Part shown: one piece after another, positions 9,871 through 48,008 of the stretch
Layout of the letters: each line of letters starts with the position of its first letter
How positions within the stretch are numbered: position 1 is the stretch's first letter
Source of the DNA: Bufo bufo
Lineage: Eukaryota; Chordata; Amphibia; Anura; Bufonidae
Direction of reading: 5' to 3'
NCBI RefSeq assembly: GCF_905171765.1
Contig: NC_053397.1
Span: 4,544,946 to 4,608,945, forward strand
Length of the DNA stretch: 64,000 nucleotides
Translations under genes and position numbers: made by a program
Notes under the pieces: generated by a model
Databases searched by the model: none
Seen by the model: only the letters and a program-made list of their open reading frames with translations
Told to the model about the DNA's origin: nothing

Positions 9871-10359
9871 TGGGCGCTGCGGAATATAGTAGCGCTATTT
9901 AAGTGCATAAAATAAATTCTCTGTAGCAGAAGCCTAGAGTTGGAGCACCGTAACCCCAGAGGCACCGTCCTGTCACGTCGTTCAGGCTGACTGCGCAGCA
10001 AGCAGCGACATTTATAATGTTCTTATGATCCGTAGGAAAAAAAAAACGACTAATGTTGTGATAAATAAGTCTTGGATGGCGTCATTACCCTGCGGCGGTG
10101 ACCCTCTGTGGTATGAGGCAGTTGGTGTTTTTTGTGTTCACAGCGTCTTTTTTTTTACTCTGTTGCCGTGTTCCGGAGCCATGCGCTCTCGTGTTTTCCT
10201 CCTGCCCTGTGTTCACTTGTCCCCCCACGATTTCAGTGCAGTTGGCGCCACCTAGAGGATTATCACGGGTATTGAACACTCGCTGTGTAGGAGCTCGCTG
10301 CAGTCACCGCTGCCTCCCCCCTTCTCTGCCTCTTACACGACTATTTGTGTTTTCCGCAT

Positions 10360-10710
10360 TTTTTTCGGATAGCACACTGACCCATTGATTTCTATGGGGC
10401 CCTGCGCACATCAGTGTTTTTGTGGAGTGTGTGGCATTTCCACAAATGATAGAACTTGTCCTGTTCTGGTCCGTATTGAGTAGAACAGACCTTTCTATTG
10501 ATGGGAGCGAGAAAAATGAATACGGTTATGTGCATGACGCCTGACTGGATCATTTCATCGGATCGTTCATGGGATTTAGCGCTCATCATTCACTGGGCTG
10601 TCCGCATCAGTATGTCCGTTTCATAGCCCCGCCAAAAATAGGACCTGTCCTATTTTTGTCCATTTTAGGCATTGTTACAACGGATGGCATACGCATGTCA
10701 CCCGTTTTAT
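10360..10710. repeat. Degraded Harbinger-like MITE material
   Basis: It shares interior motifs with the intact MITEs, such as CCCATTGATTTCTATGGGG, CCGTATT and AGGACCTGTCCTATTTTT, but intact termini were not found. It appears to be an old, decayed copy. Confidence 0.4.
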
Positions 10711-11042
10711 TCATATATTTTTTGTGTACCTGTGTAAGCGGTTGAACAACGGACGACTTACCTGTACCCCAAGCAGCAGATCAAATGTGCGGCCACAAGA
10801 GGCTGGACGTGTCTGACGTGCGCTCATCATAACTTTAAAAATATAGGTCTGTCTCCAGATCCTTTTTCCCCATTGCCTCCTGAGAAATGAGATGCTGCGG
10901 TGCCTAACTGCAGCATGACCGCAAGACGACAGCGGATTTTTTTTTTTATTTAAATCAGATTTTTTTTATATAAAATGCTTTTTGAGGAAAATATATTACC
11001 ATCCAAAGGTTATTCCATCATGAAATAAAGATTAGTTTTTTA

Positions 11043-12165
11043 ATTATGTAGAATAAGGCTGTACGTGGACTCCCATATTGTGGAATGGATTAGGCAGTGG
11101 CTGAGGGACAGACAACAGAGGGTTGTAGTCAATGGAGTATATTCAGACCAAGGTCTTGTTACCAGTGGGGCACCTCAGGGATCTGTTCTGGGACCCATAT
11201 TGTTTAATATCTTTATCAGCGACATTGCAGAAGGCCTCGATGGTAAGGTGGGTCTTTTTGCTGATGACACAAAGATTTGTAACAGGGTTGATGTTCCTGG
11301 AGGGATACACCAAATGGAAAAGGACTTAGGAAAACTAGAGGAATGGTCAAAAATATGGCAACTAAAATTTAATGTTGATAAGTGCAAGATAATGCACCTG
11401 GGACGTAAAAACCCAAGAGCAGAATATACAATCAGTGATACAGTCCTAACCTCAGTATCTGAGGAAAGGGATTTAGGGGTCATTATTTCAGAAGACTTAA
11501 AGGTAGGCAGACCATGTCATAGAGCAGCAGGAGATGCTAGCAGAATGCTGGGTGTATAGGGAGAGGCATTACCGGTAGACAGAGGGGGGCGCTCATGCCG
11601 TTCTACAGAGCACTAGTGAGACCTCATCTGGAGTATTGTGCTCAGTACTGGAGGCCATATCTCCAGAAGGATATCGATACTTTGGAGACAGTTCAGAGAA
11701 GAGCTACTAAACTAGTACATGGATTGCAGGATAAAACTTACCCGGAAAGATGAAAGGACCTTAACATGTAGAGCTTGGAAGAAAGACGAGACAGAGGGGA
11801 GATGAGAGAAACTGCTAAATACATAAAGGGAATCAACAAGGTAAAAGAGGAGAGAAGATTTACAAGAAGAAAAACTGCTACAAGAGGAGATAGTGTTAAA
11901 TTAGAGGGGCAAAGGGTTAACAGTAATATCAGGAAGTATTACTTTACTGAGAGAGTAGTGGATGCATGGAATAGCCTTCCTGCAGAAGTGGTAGCTGCAA
12001 ATACAGTGAAGGGGTTTAAGCATGCATGGGATAGGCATAAGGCCATCCTCCATATAAGATAGGGCCGGGGGCTATCCATAGTATTCAGTATATTGGTCAG
12101 ACTAGATGGGCCAAATGGTTCTTATCTGCCGACACATTCTAGGTTTCTATATGTGTAATTTTTTT
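11043..12165 (+). mobile_element. 5'-truncated, frameshifted LINE of the CR1/L2-Jockey group
   Basis: Frame 11065-11559 encodes the C-terminal part of a reverse transcriptase, with GAPQGSVLGPILFNIFI and the catalytic FADDTK (about 11257-11276). Frame 11775-12062 encodes the conserved end of the same protein, including YFTERVVDAWNSLPAEVV. Between them the reading frame is broken, and traces such as ALVRPHLEYCAQYW are readable in other frames. The 3' tail contains GACTAGATGGGCCAAATGG, common at the 3' end of amphibian LINEs. Most of the 5' part is missing, so the copy is dead. Confidence 0.85.
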
Positions 12166-13754
12166 GGTAAATAAATTCCATGAATCCATTCACAATGTCC
12201 GGCTCTTCCAGAGGTTTTTGTAAGATTATTGGGCAGTTTCTCTGCCTACAAGATATTATCACAGATGCTTGGTTTACTTTTGCAGTTCTCAAAACGGAAT
12301 TTGACTCAGCAGAGATCACAGGCCGCCTCTTCTTCACAGCAAAACTGTTATAACATGAACAGAGCTGAGAAAAATACCTTAATCCTAACTTCTACAAACC
12401 TATGAATACAGAATCAACCGAATCAAACTAATGTGAAAAGTTGTTATTCTAAAAGTCTTCATCTACTTGCATATTATAAGTTATACCTGCGAGAATCAGT
12501 CTTTATGTAGAAAACTAGGATTTAAATCAAATCCACCCTGATCACCACCTACATAATATACCAGTCTGGTGTACATTAATCAGTCTTATCAATGGTTCCC
12601 TGATATCCGCTCAATATGGGATTACAATATGGAACCAGTGTACACTTAGGGCTCATTGAATTGGGCTCAGAAAAAAGCGTCCTAACTTCACTTAGTATCT
12701 GTAGGATTGATAGTCCGCTCTCAATATACACATATGAACCGCCAAATTATTCCTATGTGAATGACAGTGTGTTGACACTGCTAGTGGATCGTCCCTGGAG
12801 TGGGGGCGGTGGTTTACTGAGGTAACCGCATTTCTAGCCCCACCATTGGCTGCCTCGGGGAGTGGCTTCCGCCCATTGTGGGGAGTGGCTTCCGCCCATT
12901 GTGGGGAGTGGCTTCCGCCCATTGTGGGGAGTGGCTTCCGCCCATTGTGGGAATGGCTTAGATGATTTAATCAGCTGTCTCTGGTGCCCGCGTCACGGAT
13001 ATCCTAGCGCCGATGCTGCTGCCTCCGCATGTGAGAGCGGCAGCACTGTATGTTTGTCTGTGTGTCGCCTGCTTATGCCCTGAGCTCCTGATGATGTAGA
13101 GAAACGCGTCGAGCGTTACTGGGCAACATTAGGCACATTTGATATCAGCTGCTAGGAGATGGGCGCAGTGCCGTCCCGGACACTTTGAGGTGTTACTCTA
13201 GTTCAGACAGTGCGAGTGCACAGTACTCGGATAGAACACTGTACACAGGATCTAGTCCCCCTCCTTGCCCCCACTACAGCCTCTGTTACATCCCGACCAG
13301 CTGTGGTGAATGCGCTACAGGTGATTTGGACTCATCACCCGACAAGCTACAATTGGTAGTTGGTCACAACAGGGCCACAGGGTTTGCTTATGAGTCAGTC
13401 ACCAATCTCCTCATACCCCGCAGGAGGACCTTCTGACCAACCCATTACCAATTTAGCCATATGTTTAGCTGAATAAGGGTCAGTCCTGATCGGGATTATT
13501 TTGCAATAGTTATTCACCCTCTTATTTTAATGTGAATCAATAAAGTTAATGTTTTAACATATACACCTACAAACGTTCTATCCATCAGTGAAAGAGTTGT
13601 AGTTTTGCAACAGCTGGAGGGCCGCAGGTTGAGCATGCCTGCACTAAAGATGTTGTATCCGTCCGTTATTCTTTCTCTTCTTTTCTGATCCACTACTACT
13701 GGTTTTAGATTCCAAAACGGCATCCGGAAACGTGACCTTGTAGCCGCACCCTAA
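12166..13754. other. Intronic DNA with small repeats
   Basis: Five tandem copies of a 23-bp unit (GTGGGGAGTGGCTTCCGCCC plus ATT) lie at about 12855-12955. A short dispersed-repeat fragment, GTAGTTTTGCAACAGCTGGA, lies near 13598. Nothing else was recognised. Confidence 0.5.
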
Positions 13755-14303
13755 GGCCTCATGCACACAGCCGTTGTGCGGCCGTTCCATGCATTCGAGA
13801 CCCATTCAACTTTAATAGGTCCGTGATCCGTCCGCACCGCAAAAAAATAGAACATGTTTTATTTTTTTGCGGTGCGGAGGCACGGACAGAAACACCACAG
13901 AATCATTCCGTAGTGCTTCCGTGCCTCCATTCCGCACCAGCTCCAGATTGCGGACCTGTTCAAGTGAATGAGTCTGCATCCATGATGTGGGGAGCACACG
14001 GCCGATGCCCCGTGTATTGCGGGCTGCAATACGGCCACGGCGGGGCAACGGCCCTAAGGCTCATGCACTCTACTGTTGCCTTTTTTTGCGGTCTGCAAAT
14101 TGTGGATCCACAAAACATGGATACCGGACATGTGCGTTCCGAGCGTCCGGGACGCAAAGAACAGTCCTATCCTTGCTCTATATTTTGGCGGACGCCGCTG
14201 ACGGCACACTGTGTACTATTTGCATCTTTTGCAGCCCCACTGAAGTGAAAGGGTCTGCTTCGTATCGGATGCGAATAAAAAATACGTTTGTGTGCATGAG
14301 GCC
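13755..14303. mobile_element. Harbinger-like MITE with TAA target duplication
   Basis: Termini GGCCTCATGCACACAGCCG and GTGTGCATGAGGCC are flanked by TAA at 13752-13754 and 14304-14306. The interior carries Cg-rich inverted segments including AAAAAATAGAACATGTTTTA. It is non-coding. Confidence 0.78.
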
Positions 14304-14422
14304 TAAGACTGTGAGATGGCACCGGTGTCAGCTGCCTCCACAAGTGCTGCATTCATGATGACTTCCCCAAGGAGGCTACAAAACGTGAGGAATGTAAAAT
14401 ATGACCGCCACCCCCATGTGTA

Positions 14423-15974
14423 CAGGGAGTGCAGAATTATTAGGCAAGTTGTATTTTTGAGGATTAATTTTATTATTGAACAACAACCATGTTCTCAATG
14501 AACCCAAAAAACTCATTAATATCAAAGCTGAATATTTTTGGAAGTAGTTTTTAGTTTTAGCTATTTTAGGGGGATATCTGTGTGTGCAGGTGACTATTAC
14601 TGTGCATGATTATTAGGCAACTTAACAAAAAACAAATATATACCCATTTCAATTATTTATTTTTACCAGTGAAACCAATATAACATCTCAACATTCACAA
14701 ATATACATTTCTGACATTCAAAAACAAAACAAAAACAAATCAGTGACCAATATAGCCACCTTTCTTTGCAAGGACACTCAAAAGCCTGCCATCCATGGAT
14801 TCTGTCAGTGTTTTGATCTGTTCACCATCAACATTGCGTGCAGCAGCAACCACAGCCTCCCAGACACTGTTCAGAGAGGTGTACTGTTTTCCCTCCTTGT
14901 AAATCTCACATTTGATGATGGACCACAGGTTCTCAATGGGGTTCAGATCAGGTGAAGAAGGAGGCCATGTCATTAGATTTTCTTCTTTTATACCCTTTCT
15001 TGCCAGCCACGCTGTGGAGTACTTGGACGCGTGTGATGGAGCATTGTCCTGCATGAAAATCATGTTTTTCTTGAAGGATGCAGACTTCTTCCTGTACCAC
15101 TGCTTGAAGAAGGTGTCTTCCAGAAACTGGCAGTAGGACTGGGAGTTGAGCTTGACTCCATCCTCAACTCGAAAAGGCCCCACAAGCTCATCTTTGATGA
15201 TACCAGCCCAAACCAGTACTCCACCTCCACCTTGCTGGCGTCTGAGTCGGACTGGAGCTCTCTGCCCTTTACCAATCCAGCCACGGGCCCATCCATCTGG
15301 CCCATCAAGACTCACTCTCATTTCATCAGTCCATAAAACCTTAGAAAAATCAGTCTTGAGATATTTCTTGGCCCAGTCTTGACGTTTCAGCTTGTGTGTC
15401 TTGTTCAGTGGTGGTCGTCTTTCAGCCTTTCTTACCTTGGCCATGTCTCTGAGTATTGCACACCTTGTGCTTTTGGGCACTCCAGTGATGTTGCAGCTCT
15501 GAAATATGGCCAAACTGGTGGCAAGTGGCATCTTGGCAGCTGCACGCTTGACTTTTCTCAGTTCATGGGCAGTTATTTTGCGCCTTGGTTTTTCCACACG
15601 CTTCTTGCGACCCTGTTGACTATTTTGAATGAAACGCTTGATTGTTCGATGATCACGCTTCAGAAGCTTTGCAATTTTAAGAGTGCTGCATCCCTCTGCA
15701 AGATATCTCACTATTTTTGACTTTTCTGAGCCTGTCAAGTCCTTCTTTTGACCCATTTTGCCAAAGGAAAGGAAGTTGCCTAATAATTATGCACACCTAA
15801 TATAGGGTGTTGATGTCATTAGACCACACCCCTTCTCATTACAGAGATGCACATCACCTAATATGCTTAATTGGTAGTAGGCTTTCGAGCCTATACAGCT
15901 TGGAGTAAGACAACATGCATAAAGAGGATGATGTGGTCAAAATACTCATTTGCCTAATAATTCTGCACTCCCTG
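14423..15974 (-). mobile_element. Tc1/mariner DD37E transposon, apparently complete
   Basis: Both ends read CAGGGAGTGCAGAATTATTA from the outside and remain identical for about 25 bp before diverging. TA duplications lie at 14421-14422 and 15975-15976. The transposase frame inside is uninterrupted. The intact termini, TA duplications and open frame point to recent insertion into DCAF1 intron 1. Confidence 0.93.
14740..15756 (-). CDS. Tc1/mariner transposase, DD37E (TRT-like), intact 338 residues
   Basis: This is a cut-and-paste transposase. Residues 1-110 are helix-turn-helix-like and basic (GSEKSKIVRYLAEGCS, DHRTIKRF). The catalytic residues are D144 (LWTDEMRV), D237 (FMQDNAPSH) and E275 ([11 protein letters not shown]). 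There are 37 residues between D237 and E275, three more than in standard Tc1 elements, which places it with the DD37E group described as TRT. GGVLVWAG matches the usual beta-strand motif between the first two acidic residues. No stop or frameshift is present. The start Met is followed by GQKKDLT, typical of related frog copies. Confidence 0.93.
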   Translation of the reverse strand: MGQKKDLTGSEKSKIVRYLAEGCSTLKIAKLLKRDHRTIKRFIQNSQQGRKKRVEKPRRKITAHELRKVKRAAAKMPLATSLAIFQSCNITGVPKSTRCAILRDMAKVRKAERRPPLNKTHKLKRQDWAKKYLKTDFSKVLWTDEMRVSLDGPDGWARGWIGKGQRAPVRLRRQQGGGGVLVWAGIIKDELVGPFRVEDGVKLNSQSYCQFLEDTFFKQWYRKKSASFKKNMIFMQDNAPSHASKYSTAWLARKGIKEENLMTWPPSSPDLNPIENLWSIIKCEIYKEGKQYTSLNSVWEAVVAAARNVDGEQIKTLTESMDGRLLSVLAKKGGYIGH

Positions 15975-16392
15975 TATATCCTCATGTCACGGCAGTTCTG
16001 GGATCTTTTCTGTGTAAACCTACAAACTATCTTCATTTGAATTCAATCTACTGCTCTCTGTGATCAGCCGGGTCGGGTTGCTGAGCGGATGGCTGTGGCA
16101 GCTGATCGCACTATAGTAACGGGAGTTATTAGCTCTGGATAATATATTTGGAAATGTTTTTCCCCACTGGTCTCCAACCAGTGCAGTGCAGCCCCCCGCT
16201 GTGGGACTCGCCAGAGGAGACCTGTGCTGTACCCGACATTCTCCGTGCCAAGTGCCATTTTGGGGATGTCATACCAGTGCGTCAAATGAAGAAAAAAAAA
16301 TATCAATCTGCAAATTGAGGTCTCAGGATTTTGTGTCTCTGGTTTGGAGGATTCGGATCAGTGAATTTCTCTCTGTTATTTTACTCGTAGAC

Positions 16393-43713
<27,321 letters not shown>

Positions 43714-44425
43714 GGGGCTGCAGGGTCCTTCCCTCCTGGAGACAGAAGAGCGGAGCTGCGTTTCGCTGTGAGGTTTGTCAGGTTGTAATAAAGGCCTCCT
43801 CCCTGTGCTCCGGCGACTCTTCCCCCTCTGTTCCCACAGACTCCATGACGGACATTTTTTCTTTTGTAAACAACAGAGCTCTTAACAGAATAGTTTTATA
43901 GAAAAAGGAAAAAAATGTAACCAAAAAACTACGCTGGACTGTGCCCCTTCCCTCGGCAAAAAATGTTTCCTTTCTTTTTAATGTGTCTTGTTTTTGAGTT
44001 TTTTTTGCACAGGATCATCAGGGGGGAGAGGATTTTGTGCAGCAAAGTATTTTTATGGCAGAATTGTAATATATTCCATAGGAAATGTGTATTTTTGTTT
44101 CTTTTCAATCGTGTACTTTTGGGGTGCAGCAGCGCGGGGAGGTCCGGCAGTCTGCGCCCGGTGCCAGAGGGTAGAGATCAAATGAATTCCTATCGGTGGG
44201 GATCCTGTGGCATTTTGGGAAGCGGGAGAGATGTTATTTCTGTGCGTCTTCAGAGGATCGGTCAGCGGTATCCCCACCCTCGTCCGCATCATGTAATGTG
44301 ACTCATCATCTCTGGACTCCCCAGAATTCTCGTCTGATGTTTGTTTACTGTGAATCACGAATCAGAAATCATTTCTTTTCTGTAAAGTGTATTTATTTAA
44401 AAAATAAATGGAAAAGTCACCGCCT
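43714..44425 (+). terminator. DCAF1: DCAF1 3' UTR with two polyadenylation signals
   Basis: AATAAA at 43787-43792 lies 74 bp after the stop. A second AATAAA at 44403-44408 follows TGTAAAGTGTATTTATTT, and GT-rich sequence occurs shortly after it. Either could be used. The distal one seems the better candidate for the main 3' end, since unrelated transposon sequence begins only at about 44718. Signals are seen directly, and usage is inferred. Confidence 0.6.
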
Positions 44426-44658
44426 GTCGCTGTTCACTGTTATCAGCCAAGTGCTGGTTGGATCCGGTGGAGGCCGCGGCATGCCTCGCGTCGGTGATCC
44501 GCCACAGGATGAAGACGCCGGACGGTGACACTTGTGCCAGGACGATGTATGAAATGGTGCCCTCATGCAGGAGGAGATCAGACTGGTGTCGGTGCCCTTG
44601 GCAATGTGCTCTACTGCCGCACCGGGACCAGTAACCGCTCCAGCTGAATGTATGATGA

Positions 44659-44682
44659 CCCCCCCCCCCCCCCCCCCCCCCC
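44659..44682 (+). repeat. C24 homopolymer
   Basis: An uninterrupted run of 24 C is followed by two copies of CAGGCTGCACACCTG. Confidence 0.95.
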
Positions 44683-44717
44683 AGGCTGCACACCTGGGCT
44701 CCAGGCTGCACACCTGT

Positions 44718-44906
44718 TAAGCCTCATGCACACGTCCGTGTGATACCGGCCTGGATTTCTATGATCTATACCAGTTTATTACTGTACTGCGGCAGCAGCA
44801 GGAAGCGCACGGCGTCATAGCAACCAATGACGCCGTGCGCTCCTGCACGCAGAAGAAATGGCTGGTATCACACGGTCCGTGTTTCACGGACATGTGCATG
44901 AGGCTT
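44718..44906. mobile_element. Short Harbinger-like MITE
   Basis: Inverse termini AGCCTCATGCACACGTCCG and CGGACATGTGCATGAGGCT surround a second inverted pair (GCGCACGGCGTCATAG and its inverse). The target duplication is unclear, and the ends may be truncated. Confidence 0.65.
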
Positions 44907-45302
44907 CACTTTGATAAATTGCCTGACGTTTTCCAGGAATCTGCAATCCCATACGAGAGGCTCCTCCTGGCGCTGGAGAAACCCCCGCTGACACCTGATT
45001 CGTAGAAGACGCACCTGGCGGAGGCGCAGCCGAGTGTGAAATCATGCAAAGTGAATGGAAATTAATTTGGCCACTGCGATACTTCTCCTATAAAAGCTGC
45101 TCTGTCTCCTCCTGTCAGTACATCAGCTACTGGGAAAGCTGGGTGATGGAGCACGGGCTCCCTGCTTTCTTAGGTTCAATGCAGAATAATCATTCAGGAA
45201 TCAGTTTCCATTAATCTATGCAAAACACACATTGCACCAAATGACAAACTCTACTGTGTCTATAAATCTGCAGCATCATCGGCCCTGCACTCCACAGTTT
45301 TA

Positions 45303-45565
45303 GGCCTCTTGCACACGACCGTATGGCTTTTTTCAGTATTTTGCGGTCCACAAAAAATACATATGACGTCCGTGTGGATTCTGTTCTTTTGCAGAACGGA
45401 ACAGCCGGCCCCTGATAGAACAGTCCTATCCTTGTCTGTTATGCGGACATGTTCTATCTTTAAACGGAAAGGCAAGGCATACGGAGTACCTTCCGTTCTA
45501 TTTACAGATCCATTGAAATGAATGGTTCCATAAACAGAAAAATAAAAAGTTGCGTGCAAGAGGCC
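45303..45565. mobile_element. Harbinger-like MITE with TTA target duplication
   Basis: GGCCTCTTGCACACGACCG and GCGTGCAAGAGGCC are flanked by TTA at 45300-45302 and 45566-45568. The interior matches the MITE at 8689-9170, including GTATGGCTTTTTTCAGT and CCATTGAAATGAATGG. Confidence 0.85.
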
Positions 45566-45712
45566 TTAGTGTAGTGCTCCTCCCCCCTCCTGTTTATGGA
45601 CAGTGGTATATTCCAGGCACCTCTTCTAGCAGTTACACTGTGGACCATACCTCTGTACACAAAGATGGGGGGGGGGTGTTATCAGAAGTGGTGTAAATAA
45701 AAAATAATTGGT

Positions 45713-45808
45713 TTGGTTGCCCATAGCAACCAATCAGATTCCACCTTTTATTTTTCAACACTTTTGAAAATAAAAGGCAGAACCTGATTAGTTGCTATGG
45801 GCAACTAA
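45713..45808. repeat. Short inverted repeat (hairpin)
   Basis: TTGCCCATAGCAACCAATCA is mirrored by TGATTAGTTGCTATGGGCAA, and CCTTTTATTTT by AAAATAAAAGG. The loop lies near 45765. Confidence 0.8.
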
Positions 45809-45951
45809 GCCAGGTCCCCCCATTGTATTTTAGACATTTTTCTTTCCACGCTGTAGCCCTTTAACCCTTTGGATACCGGAGGTTTTTCATTTTCGTTTTT
45901 CATTTTCATTTCTCCTCCCTATCTTCCTTGAGCCATAACTTTTTTTATATA

Positions 45952-47506
45952 CACTGCGCAAAAAAATAAAGGGAACACTTAAACAACACAATGTAACTCC
46001 AAGTCAATCGCACTTCTGTGAAATCAAACTGTCCACTTAGGAAGCAGCACTGAGTGACAATCAATTTCACATGCTGTTGTGCAAATGGGATAGACAACAG
46101 GTGGAAATTATAGGCAATTAGCAAGACACCCCCAATAAAGGAGTGGTTCTGCAGGTGGTGACCACAGACCACTTCTCAGTTCCTATGCTTCCTGGCTGAT
46201 GTTTTGGTCACTTTTGAATGCTGGCGGTGCTTTCACTCTAGTGGTAGCATGAGATGGAGTCTACAACCCACACAAGTGGCTCAGGTAGTGCAGCTTATCC
46301 AGGATAGCACATCAATGCGAGCTGTGGCAAGAAGGTTTGCTGTGTCTGTCAGCGTAGTGTCCAGAGCATGGAGGCGCTACCAGGAGACAGGCCAGTACAT
46401 CAGGAGACGTGGAGGAGGCCGTAGGAGGGCAACAACCCAGCAGCAGGACCGCTACCTCCGCCTTTGTGCAAGGAGGAACAGGAGGAGCACTGCCAGAGCC
46501 CTGCAAAATGACCTCCAGCAGGCCACAAATGTGCATGTGTCTGCTCAAACGGTCAGAAACAGACTCCATGAGGGTGATATGAGGGCCCGACGTCCACAGG
46601 TGGGGGTTGTGCTTACAGCCCAACACCGCGCAGGACGTTTGCCAGATAACACCAAGATTGGCAAATTTGCCACTGGCGCCCTGTGCTCTTCACAGATGAA
46701 AGCAGGTTCACACTGAGCACATGTGACAGACGTGACAGAGTCTGGAGACGCCGTGGAGAACGTTCTGCTGCCTGCAACATCCTCCAGCATGACTGGTTTG
46801 GCATTGGGTCAGTAATGGTGTGGGGTGGCGTTTCTTTGGAGGGCCGCACAGCCCTCCATGTGCTCGCCAGAGGTAGCCTGACTGCCATTAGGTACCGAGA
46901 TGAGATCCTCAGACCCCTTGTGAGACCATATGCTGGTGCGGTTGGCCCTGGGTTCCTCCTAATCCAAGACAATGCTAGACCTCATGTGGCTGGAGTGTGT
47001 CAGCAGTTCCTGCAAGACGAAGGCATTGATGCTATGGACTGGCCCGCCCGTTCCCCAGACCTGAATCCAATTGAGCACATCTGGGACATCATGTCTCGCT
47101 CTATCCACCAACGTCACGTTGCACCACAGACTGTCCAGGAGTTGGCAGATGCTTTAGTCCAGGTCTGGGAGGAGATGCCTCAGGAGACCGTCCGCCACCT
47201 CATCAGGAGCATGCACAGGCGTTGTAGGGAGGTCATACAGGCACATGGAGGCCACACACACTACTGAGCCTCATTTACATCAAAGTTGGATCAGCCTGTA
47301 GTGTGTTTTTCCACTTTAATTTTGAGTGTGACTCCAAATCCAGACCTCCATGGGTTGAAAAATTTGATTTCCATTTTTTTATTTTTGTGTGATTTTGATG
47401 TAAGTACATTCAGCTATGTAAAGAACAAAGTATTTCAGAAGAATATTTAATTAACTCAGATCTAGGATGTGTTATTTTTGCGTTCCCTTTATTTTTTTGA
47501 GCAGTG
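45952..47506 (+). mobile_element. Tc1/mariner (DD34E) transposon, copy 2, inactive
   Basis: The ends CACTGCGCAAAAAAATAAAG and TTATTTTTTTGAGCAGTG are flanked by TA at 45950-45951 and 47507-47508. It is 1,555 bp, 12 bp shorter than copy 1. Its transposase is frameshifted. Confidence 0.92.
46204..47267 (+). pseudogene. Frameshifted Tc1 transposase
   Basis: The frame opens as in copy 1 and is lost after GRLPDN. It is regained in another frame from about 46683 ([10 protein letters not shown]) to the end at 47267. Compared with copy 1, seven bases are missing near 46641, where copy 1 reads TTTGGCATTTGCCAGAG. The catalytic residues lie downstream of the break, so no full-length protein is expected. 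Substitutions elsewhere are few. Confidence 0.9.
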
Positions 47507-48008
47507 TATTTCCGGTCACATCGCTGTATGAGGGCTTATTTTTTGCGGGACAAGTTGTTCTTTCTAATGCCACCATTAATTATGGCATAAAATGGTGTGG
47601 GAAGCGGTAAAAAAACAACAACAATCCCTCCACTGTTTTACGGGTTTTGTTCCCACAGCGTTTTGTGAACGGCAAAACAAACCCATGCCCTTCATTCTCT
47701 GGGTCAGTACGATTACGATACCCCATATGTATAGTTTTTTTTATGTCTAAATAGTGTAAAAATAAATTTAAACTTTGAGAAATTATTATTTTTTACATCA
47801 CCATATTCTGACCCCCATAACTTTTTTATACTTATATCTACGGATATAATTTTTGGCGGAACAATCTGTACTTTTAATTGATACCATTTTGGATTACGCA
47901 TTACTTTTTGATCACTTTTTTTTTGGGTAAGAAGCAATGAAAAAATCGGCACATCTGCCTTTTTTCCGTTATGCCATTCGCCGTATTAGATATATATATT
48001 TTCTTATT

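Noticed and set aside
13812..14358. Four frames of 60-141 codons
   Set aside because: They fall within a Harbinger-like MITE flanked by TAA, with palindromic content and no protein similarity.
46312..46972. Antisense frames opposite the Tc1 transposase copies
   Set aside because: They mirror the transposase codons. The DDE residues and family similarity are on the other strand.
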